A stretch of DNA of 64,000 bases from JAKIVR01 sp035933635 (lineage in GTDB: Archaea; Thermoplasmatota; Thermoplasmata; Lutacidiplasmatales; UBA184): the NCBI GenBank assembly GCA_035933635.1, contig DASYYY010000022.1:1-64000 (forward strand), written 5' to 3'. Below the pieces are notes generated by a model. The model was not told the DNA's origin. It did not search any database and worked only from the letters and a program-made list of their open reading frames with translations. The position numbers were made by a program, and so were the translations under genes. Below, piece after piece: positions 49,515 to 58,174 of the stretch; within the stretch, counting starts at the first letter, position 1, and each line of letters opens with the position of its first letter.

Positions 49515-50618
49515 ATGGCGCAGCCCTCGTCGGGGAGTCGCGAGACCGAATTCGCCCGGGCCATCCTCACCCAGAACCTGAAGGTTCGACCCGGGGAGAA
49601 CGTCATCATCGAGGGATGGAGCCGGATGATCCCGTGGGCGACCGCGCTCGCCCGGGAGACCCGGCGTCTCAAGGCGTTCCCGCTCGTCTTCTACCAGGAC
49701 GAGGACTCGTACTGGGATTCCGTCGACGCCCGGGAAGATGATGTCCTGGGCGCGACTCCTGCTCACGAGTGGGCGGCGGTCGCCAAGGCGGACGTCTACA
49801 TCCACATGTGGAACGCCGGTGATCGGCTGCGGCAGGACAAGCTCGGAGAGAAGCGCAACGCGAAGCTGTTCGGGTGGAACCCCGCGTGGTACAAGGCCGC
49901 GACCAAGGCCGGACTCCGGGGAAGCCGCCTCGATATCGGCCGTCCCTTCCCCAGCCTCGCCACGGTCTACGGGGTCGACCAGGCGGCGTGGATGGACCAG
50001 CTGATCGAGGCGTCCCTGGTCGACCCCGATGAGATGATCGCGGCGGCGAAGCCGATCGCGAAGGCCCTGGAGAAGGGCCGACGCGTCCACATCACGAGCG
50101 ACAACGGGACCGACCTCACGCTCGGCCTCGCCCGGCGCCGGGCGCGGATCGATGCCGGGCGCGTCTCGAACGAGGACAAGAAGGTCCCGTTCGGGATGCT
50201 CAACATCCTCCCGGCCGGCGTCGTGCGGGTCGCCCTGGACGAGTCCGTCGCCGACGGGAAGGTGGTCGCCAACCGGGCGAGCTACAACGACATCGGCATG
50301 TCCACCGGGGGAGTCCTCGAGTTCCGCAAGGGTCGCCTCGTGCGCCACCACTTTGACGAGGGCGCCGCCTTCTTCGACAAGCCCTATGCCAAGGGGGGGA
50401 AGGGACGGGACCGTCCGGGCTACCTCGGCGTCGGCCTGAACCCGAAGCTTCACAACACCCCGCAGATGGAGGACCGCGAGGCGGGCGCGCTCACGATCAC
50501 GGTCGGGAACAATCAGTTCGTCCCGGGCGGGAAGAACAAGGCGAACTTCGGGGGCATCGTCGTTCTGGCCGGGGCGCGGCTGGAGATCGACGGGAAACCG
50601 ATCACGCTACCCGGCTGA
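49515..50618 (+). CDS. M29-type (aminopeptidase T-like) metallopeptidase
   Basis: 367 residues from ATG 49515; GATTTATAG about 25-29 bases upstream supports a leaderless start (an earlier GTG at 49497 is too near). FARAILTQNLKVRPGENVIIEG, SDNGTDLTLGLARRRARIDAG, FGMLNILPAGVVRVALDES and LGVGLNPKLHNTPQMEDREAGALTITVGNN follow the aminopeptidase T layout. The usual H-I in the H-I-x-x-G-N-N segment reads T-I, so one metal ligand may differ from characterised enzymes. Cytosolic N-terminal exopeptidase predicted. Confidence 0.75.
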   Translation: MAQPSSGSRETEFARAILTQNLKVRPGENVIIEGWSRMIPWATALARETRRLKAFPLVFYQDEDSYWDSVDAREDDVLGATPAHEWAAVAKADVYIHMWNAGDRLRQDKLGEKRNAKLFGWNPAWYKAATKAGLRGSRLDIGRPFPSLATVYGVDQAAWMDQLIEASLVDPDEMIAAAKPIAKALEKGRRVHITSDNGTDLTLGLARRRARIDAGRVSNEDKKVPFGMLNILPAGVVRVALDESVADGKVVANRASYNDIGMSTGGVLEFRKGRLVRHHFDEGAAFFDKPYAKGGKGRDRPGYLGVGLNPKLHNTPQMEDREAGALTITVGNNQFVPGGKNKANFGGIVVLAGARLEIDGKPITLPG

Positions 50619-50687
50619 GGTCGAATTCGGGTCCCGCGACCCCTACCCTCACTCGGGGATGGGGAACCCCCTACCCGCCGCGCCCGG

Positions 50688-52853
50688 TCACCGTCGGCGG
50701 CTGGCGTACCGGGCGTCCTTGCGCCGGTGGTCCTCCCACTCCTCGTCCGAGGCCGCCGCCATCGCCGCGATGACGGCCGAGGGAGGAGGCAAGGGTCGCC
50801 GTCGCTTGGTGCGCCGCGGGAGCACGATGGCGAGGACCAGGGCGACCGCGGCGATGGCGACCGCGGTCCCCACACCGATGGCGAAGAGCAGCAGGGAGAT
50901 CGAAGATCCCGGGTTCGACCCGTGCTGGTCGGTGGTCGATCCGGTGCCATCGGCGATCTGGACGGTCAGGTTCGCGCACGAGGACTCATTCGCCGCATCG
51001 GTCGTGCACAGTTGCGCCGAGTAGTTCCCCCGGGAGGAGTACGCGTGCGAGGTCGCCAGCAGGGTGCTCGTACTCCCATCCCCGAAGCTCCAGTGCGCGA
51101 TGAACGGCGAGGTCCCGCCATAGAGGGTGCCGGTGAACGCGACCGGTTTGCCGACGACGCCCGTCAACGTCGAAGGAATGACCTGCACCTCCAGGGGTGG
51201 ATTGATCGTGACGTTGGCGAACGCGATGGCCGACCCCTGCACGAAGTCGGTCACGGTGAATTCCACCAGGTACTGCCCCGGGTTCGCGTAGGCGTGGGTC
51301 GCGTTCGGCTGGTTGCTGGTCCAGAAATCCCCGAACGACCACAGGTGGGAGAACGGCGGTCTCCCGCCGGTGACGCTTCCGCTGAACCGGATCAGCTGTC
51401 GGACGTCGGTCGCCGACGGGGCGACCCGGATCGAGATCGACGGCCCCAACACCACGGTGACGGTCACGTTCCCGGCGCTGTCGGCGCCGGCCGAATCGGT
51501 CGCGGTGACGGTCACCGTGTCGTTGCCCACCGTGGAGAACGAATGGTCGGCCGTCGGTCCGAACGCCATGCTCCCGTCCCCGAGGTCCCAGACGAAGGCG
51601 AACGGGGGCGTTCCGCCCGCGCCGGTCGCCGTGAAGGAGGTAAGCTCCCCCACCTCGATCACGCTCGGAAGCGCCTGGGCCGTGACCGTGATCGTCGGTT
51701 CGAGGACCCAGGTGTCGTCGAGCGAGACGTTGCCGCAGGGCGCACAAGGATCACGGGAGCCGCCGAAGATCAGGAGGTAGGGCAGTGTCTTCGCCGTGGA
51801 TCCCAGCCAGGACACCGTGCTCCCGAGATCTCCTTCGCCGTACCGGGGCGAGGGCGCCGACCGGAACTGGTTCGTGGCGTTGATCCACTGGCCGTTCGAC
51901 CAGAACCACACGCCTCCGAGCGGTCCGGTCGCCCCCTCTCCCCCGATCAGAACGGAGCCATTGGCCGGCCGGTAGGCCGAGAGCCCACCGTACGATCGGG
52001 CCGGCGGATTGACCGGGCCGGGGGCTTCTAGGGTCCACTGATCCTTCATCAATTGCCAGGTGTCGTTGGCCGGGCACGCTCCGGGCTCACACCCGCCGAA
52101 CAACAGGGAATAGCCACCATAGGCGTCCCAGTCGAACGACGCCCCGTAGCGGGGCGGGGGGGCTCCCCTGACGGTGGTAGTGGCGTCGGTCCACGTTCCG
52201 GCCTGGAAGAACCAGGTGTCGCGGAGCATGCACGGGTTCGCCGTTCCGCAGCCTCCGAACAGGACCACCTCCGAATCGGTGTGGTCGAACGCGATCCCCG
52301 CCGCCCAACGCGGTGAGGGAGCGGAGGCGTTCGTGATGTTCGTCCAGCGGCCGGCCGCGTAGGTCCAGGTGTCGTTGAGAAGCCTACCGCCGGCGGCGAT
52401 CCCACCGAAGAGGACCAGATACCCGTCCGCGGCATCGAAGACCATGGTCGCGTACGAGCGGGCGGGGGGCTGGGGGCTCGAACCCGTCACATTGGACCAG
52501 GTCCCGCCGGAGAACGACCAGGTCTGATTCGCCAGCGGGCATTGGTTCACGCTGCAGCCGCCGAACAGCACGACGGAGCCCGAAGAGGGGTCGTAGGTCA
52601 TGGAGGCCCCCGTGAGCGGGGGCGGACCGCCCGAGAGTCCTCCGGTGATGTTGTACCAGCTCTCTGGTGAGGGAGACGCAGAGGAGCCCACGTCCGGCGC
52701 GGACGGAATGGAAAACCCCGCCCCGCTCGGAGCGAGCCGCTCAGAGCTCGTCGGTGGTCCCGCCGGGGGTTTGCTCACCCCCAAACTCGGGAGTCCCAGG
52801 ATCGATGCGAGCGCAATGACCGCGCAGACCCGGAATAGCGCGCGCATCCTCAA
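50688..52853 (-). CDS. Secreted kelch-repeat/PKD-domain surface protein with C-terminal TM
   Basis: 721 residues. Signal peptide at 1-24 (RALFRVCAVIALASILGL). Residues about 70-390 are five kelch-type repeats (SVVLFGGCSVNQCPLANQTWSFSGG, YLVLFGGIAAGGRLLNDTWTY, EVVLFGGCGTANPCMLRDTWFF). Three PKD domains follow (FAFVWDLGDGSMAFGPTADHSF, FSHLWSFGDFWTSNQPNATHAY, FIAHWSFGDGSTSTLLATSHAY). One C-terminal TM (LLLFAIGVGTAVAIAAVALVLAIVL) and a basic cytosolic tail complete it. TATA-like GATATAGG lies about 35-40 bases before ATG 52853. A typical archaeal surface adhesin or envelope protein. Confidence 0.85.
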   Translation of the reverse strand: MRMRALFRVCAVIALASILGLPSLGVSKPPAGPPTSSERLAPSGAGFSIPSAPDVGSSASPSPESWYNITGGLSGGPPPLTGASMTYDPSSGSVVLFGGCSVNQCPLANQTWSFSGGTWSNVTGSSPQPPARSYATMVFDAADGYLVLFGGIAAGGRLLNDTWTYAAGRWTNITNASAPSPRWAAGIAFDHTDSEVVLFGGCGTANPCMLRDTWFFQAGTWTDATTTVRGAPPPRYGASFDWDAYGGYSLLFGGCEPGACPANDTWQLMKDQWTLEAPGPVNPPARSYGGLSAYRPANGSVLIGGEGATGPLGGVWFWSNGQWINATNQFRSAPSPRYGEGDLGSTVSWLGSTAKTLPYLLIFGGSRDPCAPCGNVSLDDTWVLEPTITVTAQALPSVIEVGELTSFTATGAGGTPPFAFVWDLGDGSMAFGPTADHSFSTVGNDTVTVTATDSAGADSAGNVTVTVVLGPSISIRVAPSATDVRQLIRFSGSVTGGRPPFSHLWSFGDFWTSNQPNATHAYANPGQYLVEFTVTDFVQGSAIAFANVTINPPLEVQVIPSTLTGVVGKPVAFTGTLYGGTSPFIAHWSFGDGSTSTLLATSHAYSSRGNYSAQLCTTDAANESSCANLTVQIADGTGSTTDQHGSNPGSSISLLLFAIGVGTAVAIAAVALVLAIVLPRRTKRRRPLPPPSAVIAAMAAASDEEWEDHRRKDARYASRRR

Positions 52854-53139
52854 GCCGAGAGATACGTATGGATACCCCTGTTCCGCCTATATCAACTGTT
52901 GCGCGGCCCTGGACGGGTTTCGCCGGCGTCGATGATCCGAGGTTCGCGGGCCCCCCGTTGGCCGCGCGCCCTCACCGACCTCTCAGGGTGTCCGACCTTG
53001 ACCGAGCCGGGCGAGCGGCGCACCTCGCGCGTACTCGATCGACGGGCGGTCCTCGTTCGGCAAAGGCTCGCCGGCCCGAACCACCGAGTGGCCGTAGGGC
53101 TGAACAGGTTTTCCCCAACGCCGGGGTCCCCGCCGTCCC

Positions 53140-53787
53140 GTGTCGACGAGAACTCCTCGACGAAACGCCCAGCACTGGTCGAGCTACTACCGCCAGAGTC
53201 GGGACCGGCCCCCCCGGGAGTTGCTCCGGCACGTCCTCGACCACGTGGATTGGGAGGGCGGCGCCAGCCCGGGACGTACGGCCGTCGATCTCGGGTCGGG
53301 CGCCGGGACCGAGTCGCTGGAGATGCTCCGGAGGGGTTGGCGCGTACTGGCGGTCGACAAGGAGGTGTCGGCGGCGAGGTTCCTGGTCCGCCGCACGCCG
53401 GTCCGGTTCCGATCCCGACTCACGGCCGTGGTATCGCCGATGGAGGGACTGAGTCTGCCGGCCGCCGATCTGGTCTTCGCGAGCTTTTCCCTTCCGTTCT
53501 GCGATCCTAAGAAGTTCCCCGGGCTGTGGACCTCGATCCGCCGAGCGATCCGACCGGGGGGCCATTTCGCGGGCGTGCTCTTCGGGGACGCGGACGAGTG
53601 GAGCGGGAACGATGAGATGTCGTTCCACGGCCGATCCGACATCGCCCGGTTGGGGCGCGGCTGGAAGGTGGAGTTGCTCCGCGAGACAGTCGAAGAGGGA
53701 CGTTGTTTCAAGGCGCCGGACGGTTGGCGCCCCAAGCACTGGCACTACTTCGAGGTCATACTCGAGAAGCCCCGGCTCGCGGAATAA
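53140..53787 (+). CDS. Class I SAM-dependent methyltransferase (TehB/Methyltransf_11-like)
   Basis: 215 residues from GTG 53140. Motif I TAVDLGSGAGTESLEMLRRGW, then VLAVDKEV, LSLPAADLVFASFSLPF and IRPGGHFAGVLFGDADEW. Similar to the TehB-type or thiol methyltransferases. Substrate unknown. It stands alone between the surface protein and the tRNA. Confidence 0.82.
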   Translation: MSTRTPRRNAQHWSSYYRQSRDRPPRELLRHVLDHVDWEGGASPGRTAVDLGSGAGTESLEMLRRGWRVLAVDKEVSAARFLVRRTPVRFRSRLTAVVSPMEGLSLPAADLVFASFSLPFCDPKKFPGLWTSIRRAIRPGGHFAGVLFGDADEWSGNDEMSFHGRSDIARLGRGWKVELLRETVEEGRCFKAPDGWRPKHWHYFEVILEKPRLAE

Positions 53788-53953
53788 CTCCGGACCCCGG
53801 TCCGTTCCCACCGTCCGGTCGGGTCCACGTACCCGGTGATCCTCGCCCGCCCTGCGGAGCATCACTCGCCCCCGGAACAGGACGAGACAGGACGAACTCC
53901 TCCCGGGGGCCCGTCGCATCGGGTTCGTCCGTGGCCCGAGAGGCTTGGTCGGA

Positions 53954-54026
53954 TGGGCGCGGCCAGATTCGAACTGGCGACCTTCACCGTGTCAGGGTGA
54001 CGTCATAACCGCTAGACTACGCGCCC
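53954..54026 (-). tRNA. tRNA-Val (GAC)
   Basis: 73 bases on the minus strand: acceptor GGGCGCG/CGCGCCC, D-arm GTCTAGCGGTTATGAC, anticodon stem TCACC/GGTGA around CTGACAC (anticodon GAC), T-arm GCCAG-TTCGAAT-CTGGC, discriminator A. No intron and no encoded CCA. Flanks hold no duplicate of its 3' end, so no sign that it served as an integration site. Confidence 0.93.
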
Positions 54027-54087
54027 GCCCGAAGGGCGGCCGGCGTACGTAGCGGGCCATATGAAACCGGTGCCGCTCGCGGCGGTC

Positions 54088-55635
54088 TCAGCCGTAGCCG
54101 CCCGGGAACTGGTTGGGGTCCTGGTATTGGTTCCAACTGTAGTAGCCCATCTGCTGACGCTGGGCCTCGGTGACGTCCTGCCGGATCCCCCCTTGGAGGG
54201 AACCGTAGGCGTCGCGGATCTGTTCTTCGATCGATCGCGCGCGCCCCAGCGCCTCGCGGATGTGGGACGCCTCGATGAACGGGCTCGCCGCGACGGTGGC
54301 GAGGTCGCCGGCGGTCCGCAAGAGCCCACCCATCTCGCGCAGGCGGAGCGTCAGGGCATTCTTCCGACCGTCCAGACGCTCGGCGCGTCGTCGCGATTCG
54401 AGGAGGAGCTCGAGGACGGCGTCCCGGGTCGCCGGTCGTAGCCGGCCGTCCGTGGCGATCTCCTGCGCGACGAACTGGGCGAAGGACATCCGGTTCCGGT
54501 CGCTGTCCTCCATCGTGGTCTCGAGGAGCACTTCGTAGCCTCCGCCCGCGATCCGGGAGCGGAGCGGGGAGAGGATGTGGTGGAGGTCCTGGATGTTGCA
54601 CGCCGCGACGAGGATGAAATCGCAGGGGACGTTGTCGACGCGGACCGAGGCCCCACCGGATTGGGGGTTCCTCCCGGAGATGGGGAATCGGCGTTCTTGC
54701 ATCGCCGTGAGGATGAAGCGCTGGAGCGGACCGAGGTGGGGGAGCTCGTCGATGAACAGGACGCCTTCATGCGCTTCATGGATGGCGCCGGGGATCACCC
54801 GGTCGAACGGGAGCGTCCCCAACTGCGGGTGTCCACCGTACGGGTCGTGGCGGACATCCCCCAACAGTTCGGTCTCGCTCGCTCCGGTGGCCATCACGAA
54901 GGTGTTCCGATCGAGCTTGACGAGGACCTTGCGGGGGCTCTCCCGTTGCTTGGTCCTCCGTCGCTCGAGCGCGCGCTGATCGAGCACGCGGACCCGGTCG
55001 CCGGCGCGCTCGTAGGCGACCACCTCCTCGACCCCGTTGCGAAGTCGGGTGGTCCGGACGGTCTCCTGGGGGTTCGGACCCGGATTGACGGTGAGCTCGA
55101 GGATGCCTCCCACGAGATCGCGGAAGGGATTCCCGGCGCCCGTAGCGCCTGGCAGGATCGCCTTTGTATTGCCGCAGCTCGGACAGTACCGGTCCGCGGG
55201 CAGCGAGTAGAAACTGCAGCGCGGGCAACGGTAGCCCAGCCGTTCGGCGACCGAGGCGGGCGCCTCGGTCGGGGCGATCAGTTCGCCCTCCGTCGTGCGC
55301 GCGGCCTCGCGCTCGAGGAGGACCTCCTCCCGCTTGACCAGCTCGATCGTCGGTCGCTCCGGATTCTCGGGATTGTGGACCACCCGGAGCTCCGATTGGG
55401 GCCGCTCGAGATGGAGCGCGAGCGCCTGGGCGGTCATCGACTTGCCGATCCCGGGCGGGCCGACCAGGAGGAGGTGGCGGTGCTGGTAGGCGGCGATTCG
55501 GGCGATCTCGACGGCCTTGTCCTGCCCGATCACCCGGGCCAACGGGTCGGCCGGGATCTGGATGTCGTCGGTGCTCTCGATCTCGTCGACCTGCTGGGGA
55601 CGCGGGCGTTCGGCGACGACGCTGGACTCCGCCAC
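54088..55635 (-). CDS. Lon-like AAA+ ATPase with zinc ribbon, no protease domain
   Basis: 515 residues. Walker A GPPGIGKS (59-66), a zinc ribbon in the insert (Cys 137/140 and 151/154, CPRC...CPSC), Walker B VLFIDE (292-297), then ERRFPISGRNPQSGGA and LVAACNIQDLHHILSPLRSRI as in archaeal LonB/Mg-chelatase-like ATPases. LonB normally has TM helices in the insert and a Ser-Lys protease domain at the C-terminus; here the insert holds the ribbon and the C-terminus ends in a Tyr/Gln/Gly tail (QQMGYYSWNQYQDPNQFPGG). It lies 67 bases after dnaG, same direction, so probably a DNA-linked remodeller. Confidence 0.8.
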   Translation of the reverse strand: MAESSVVAERPRPQQVDEIESTDDIQIPADPLARVIGQDKAVEIARIAAYQHRHLLLVGPPGIGKSMTAQALALHLERPQSELRVVHNPENPERPTIELVKREEVLLEREAARTTEGELIAPTEAPASVAERLGYRCPRCSFYSLPADRYCPSCGNTKAILPGATGAGNPFRDLVGGILELTVNPGPNPQETVRTTRLRNGVEEVVAYERAGDRVRVLDQRALERRRTKQRESPRKVLVKLDRNTFVMATGASETELLGDVRHDPYGGHPQLGTLPFDRVIPGAIHEAHEGVLFIDELPHLGPLQRFILTAMQERRFPISGRNPQSGGASVRVDNVPCDFILVAACNIQDLHHILSPLRSRIAGGGYEVLLETTMEDSDRNRMSFAQFVAQEIATDGRLRPATRDAVLELLLESRRRAERLDGRKNALTLRLREMGGLLRTAGDLATVAASPFIEASHIREALGRARSIEEQIRDAYGSLQGGIRQDVTEAQRQQMGYYSWNQYQDPNQFPGGYG

Positions 55636-55702
55636 GTCCCCAGCTCCCGAGCTCGGTACGGCGCCTCGCCGAATAAGGGACGGTGTTCGACCCGTCGGCG
55701 AC

Positions 55703-57043
55703 CTACCGGCCGCCGGTCAGGTCCATCCGGGTGAGGACCTTGAGCCCATCGGGGATCTTCCCGACCGCACCGAGCCGGTTGGCGATGACGGTGTCGATCC
55801 CGCGCTCCTGGGCGACGTCCAGGAGCCGCTGGCTGACCACGCCATCGAAGATGACGGTCTTGGCCGGAGGCTCGAGGGCGGCCAGGCGGTCGATCATCTC
55901 CTTGACCGGCGCTTCGGCCACGACGGTGTCCTCCGGTCCGAGGAAGAGCGACTTCGAGGTGTTCTCGATCCCCCCGAGCAGGTCCAGGAATCCGGCGAGC
56001 CGTGGGGGGAGCGGGACCGCCGCCGGCGGCGGGGGAGGCGGGGGCGGGAGCGGGGCGGCCGTGACGGGCATCGGTGGGCGCGGAGGCGGAGGACCGCGCT
56101 CGCCTCCGTCGCGGCGACCGCGGTCGTCTCGGCGGTCCCCGCCGCGGCCGGGTCCGGCGCCACCGCCTTCGGGGCGCTCCTCCATCGGGGCCCGTGAGGC
56201 GCCGGTGGACTCGAACCCGCTCATCTCGAGGAACTGGTTGATCGGGATCTTGTTCCTCAGGCACTTGAGCAGCTGCTTCTGGGTCAGCTCCTCGACCTCG
56301 CTGCCGCGCGGGGCGCGCGCGACGAAGTCGATGTCCATCGTTTGGAGCATCTCCCGCAGGATCAGTTCCCCCGCCCGGTCCCCGTCGGTGAAGGCGGTGA
56401 CGGTCTTGCCGCGCGAGAGGTCCTTGACGGTCTGCGGGACGCTGGTCCCCTCGACCGCGATGACGTTCTTGATCCCGCAGCGCAGCAGGTTCAGGACGTC
56501 GGAGCGGCCCTCCACGACGATCAGCGACTCGGCCTGGTCGACGTTCGGTCCGGCGGGCAGGTGCTCCGGACCGTAGGAGGTGATCTCCTCGACCTGGACG
56601 GCCTTGCGGACGGACTCGGTCAGGTCGATGCCGACCCCCTTGGACTCCTCGGTGAGCCGGTTCAGGATCTCCTTGGCCCGCTCGACGATCTTCTGGCGCT
56701 TGGAGATCCGGATGTCCTCGACGGCGACGACCTCGATCTTGGCCCGGCACGGGCCGATGCGGTCGACGGTCTCAAGCCCGGAGGCTAAGATGGCGGTCTC
56801 GACCTGGTCGAGGGAGGAGGGGATGATGATCTCCCCCTCGCTCTTGCCCTTGCGGGAATCGATCTCGACCTCGATCCGGCCGACACGGCCGGATTTCTGA
56901 AGGTCGCGCAGGTCGAGCTCGTCACCGAGGAGTCCCTCGGTCTGGCCGAAGACGGCCCCGACGACGTCGGGTTTCTCGATGACGCCCTCGGCGGTGATGC
57001 GGGCACGGATCTGGTACTTGGCGGCGCTCGGGTCATTGCTCAT
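55703..57043 (-). CDS. dnaG: Archaeal DnaG-type primase/exosome-associated protein
   Basis: 446 residues from ATG 57043 (SNDPSAAKYQIRARITAEGVIEKPDVVGAVFGQTEGLLG start of the family). Toprim domain about 165-255: LIVVEGRSDVLNLL with the Glu and TAFTDGDRAGELI with the D-x-D. After it a Gly/Arg/Pro-rich insert of about 60 residues, then a conserved C-terminal domain (LFLGPEDTVVAEAPVKEMIDRLAAL). Acts with the archaeal exosome and perhaps as primase. It shares its operon with the downstream Lon-like ATPase. Confidence 0.92.
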   Translation of the reverse strand: MSNDPSAAKYQIRARITAEGVIEKPDVVGAVFGQTEGLLGDELDLRDLQKSGRVGRIEVEIDSRKGKSEGEIIIPSSLDQVETAILASGLETVDRIGPCRAKIEVVAVEDIRISKRQKIVERAKEILNRLTEESKGVGIDLTESVRKAVQVEEITSYGPEHLPAGPNVDQAESLIVVEGRSDVLNLLRCGIKNVIAVEGTSVPQTVKDLSRGKTVTAFTDGDRAGELILREMLQTMDIDFVARAPRGSEVEELTQKQLLKCLRNKIPINQFLEMSGFESTGASRAPMEERPEGGGAGPGRGGDRRDDRGRRDGGERGPPPPRPPMPVTAAPLPPPPPPPPAAVPLPPRLAGFLDLLGGIENTSKSLFLGPEDTVVAEAPVKEMIDRLAALEPPAKTVIFDGVVSQRLLDVAQERGIDTVIANRLGAVGKIPDGLKVLTRMDLTGGR

Positions 57044-57376
57044 TGTCTCGTTGGTCTCCTTCCGATGTTCGGTGGGTTGGTTTTTCGGACCGCTGGGCCG
57101 GTCCGCGGCCGCCAACTCGAAAACGACGAACTAGGCCGGTACCGATCGGTCGGGCACGAGGCTGGGGGAGCGACGACGGGAGCTTGGGAGCAGCATCAGT
57201 CGGGGATCCTTGCGACGCGCGCGCCGAGGGCCTGGGGCCTCGTTCGCGGTTTGCGAGTGGCAAAGTCATTGAGGAAGGCGAGGTATTTAACGCGACGCCG
57301 ACCCCGCGAGCCGCCGTCACACGGCCGCGCGAAATCGGCCCGGTCGACGACGGAATAACCGCCATTCGCGACAAAG

Positions 57377-57386
57377 TGAGATATAT
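57377..57386 (+). promoter_or_regulatory. TATA box upstream of the 57.4-kb gene
   Basis: GAGATATATA at about 57377-57386, roughly 40 bases before ATG 57424; predicts a leader of about 15 bases. Confidence 0.5.
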
Positions 57387-57423
57387 AGGGGCCTGATAGC
57401 GCGCCCCGGAGATCACCACCGAG

Positions 57424-58095
57424 ATGCCGCGACGCAGCTCCGGGCCGTCCGCTCCTGCCGGGCCTTCGATGGACCAGCCCAAGGCCCTTCCCGAGGACGA
57501 TTTCGTCAGCTCGCTCAAGGCCGAGCTCGTCCGCTCGCAGAAGGCCGCGACCAGCAAGGGCAACGAGGACCTCACCGAGCGCGGGGAGCTCAACCGGCGC
57601 CTCCTGCAGGACCTCTGGGAGGTCCACAACCAGTTCGAGGACGCTTCGATCCACCTCACGATCGAGCCCTCCCAGACCCTCTTCGCGACGTTCACCGAGT
57701 ACCCGAACACCTGGATGTTCAAGGACAGCTTCGACTTCGGCGCGGTCAAGACCATCGAGCTCAAGGACCGCACCCAGGGGTGGCTCGCCTTCACGCTCCG
57801 GTTCTGGTACTACAGTACGCCGGAGGGCACCACCCGGTTCCGCGGGATCTTCGAGTGGAGCGACGGCGAATCCTACCATCGCTACACCGGCTGGATGCGG
57901 ATGATGAGCCAGGCGGTGCTCTACGACGAGCCCGAGCGCAACGTCAATCTCCGCGAGGTCCACCGGATCCTGAAGGACACCGTGGTGGCCTGGTACTCCG
58001 CGCACCTCGAGAACGTGCCCGAGCAGTTCGTCAACCACCTGAAGGAGAAGTATCCCAAGGGTGCGTCCTACGCCAAGGAATCGTACCGGGCCTGA
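57424..58095 (+). CDS. Conserved unknown protein next to polymerase genes
   Basis: 223 residues, mixed alpha/beta with strands IHLTIEPSQTLFATFTEYP, FDFGAVKTIELKDRTQGWLAFTLRFWYYS and FRGIFEWSDGESYHRYTGWMRMM. Pro/Ser-rich first 20 residues. No TM or signal. It lies between dnaG (divergent) and the PolD small subunit (80 bases on, same strand). Not recognised; composition and setting say it is a real, core gene. Confidence 0.6.
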   Translation: MPRRSSGPSAPAGPSMDQPKALPEDDFVSSLKAELVRSQKAATSKGNEDLTERGELNRRLLQDLWEVHNQFEDASIHLTIEPSQTLFATFTEYPNTWMFKDSFDFGAVKTIELKDRTQGWLAFTLRFWYYSTPEGTTRFRGIFEWSDGESYHRYTGWMRMMSQAVLYDEPERNVNLREVHRILKDTVVAWYSAHLENVPEQFVNHLKEKYPKGASYAKESYRA

Positions 58096-58174
58096 CGGCG
58101 GGCGCCCGCTCGAGCCCGGCCGCGACCGACTGTTCAAATAACCGGAGCCCACTCGGCGCCGCGGGAGGCGGGGT

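Noticed and set aside
48270..50453. 727-residue minus-strand open frame
   Set aside because: It lies opposite the ATPase and peptidase genes, has a charged low-complexity composition and no domain; a high-GC shadow.
47105..54026. tRNA-Val as the attachment site of the integrase
   Set aside because: The tRNA is 5.7 kb away, intact, and no second copy of its 3' end was found near the recombinase.
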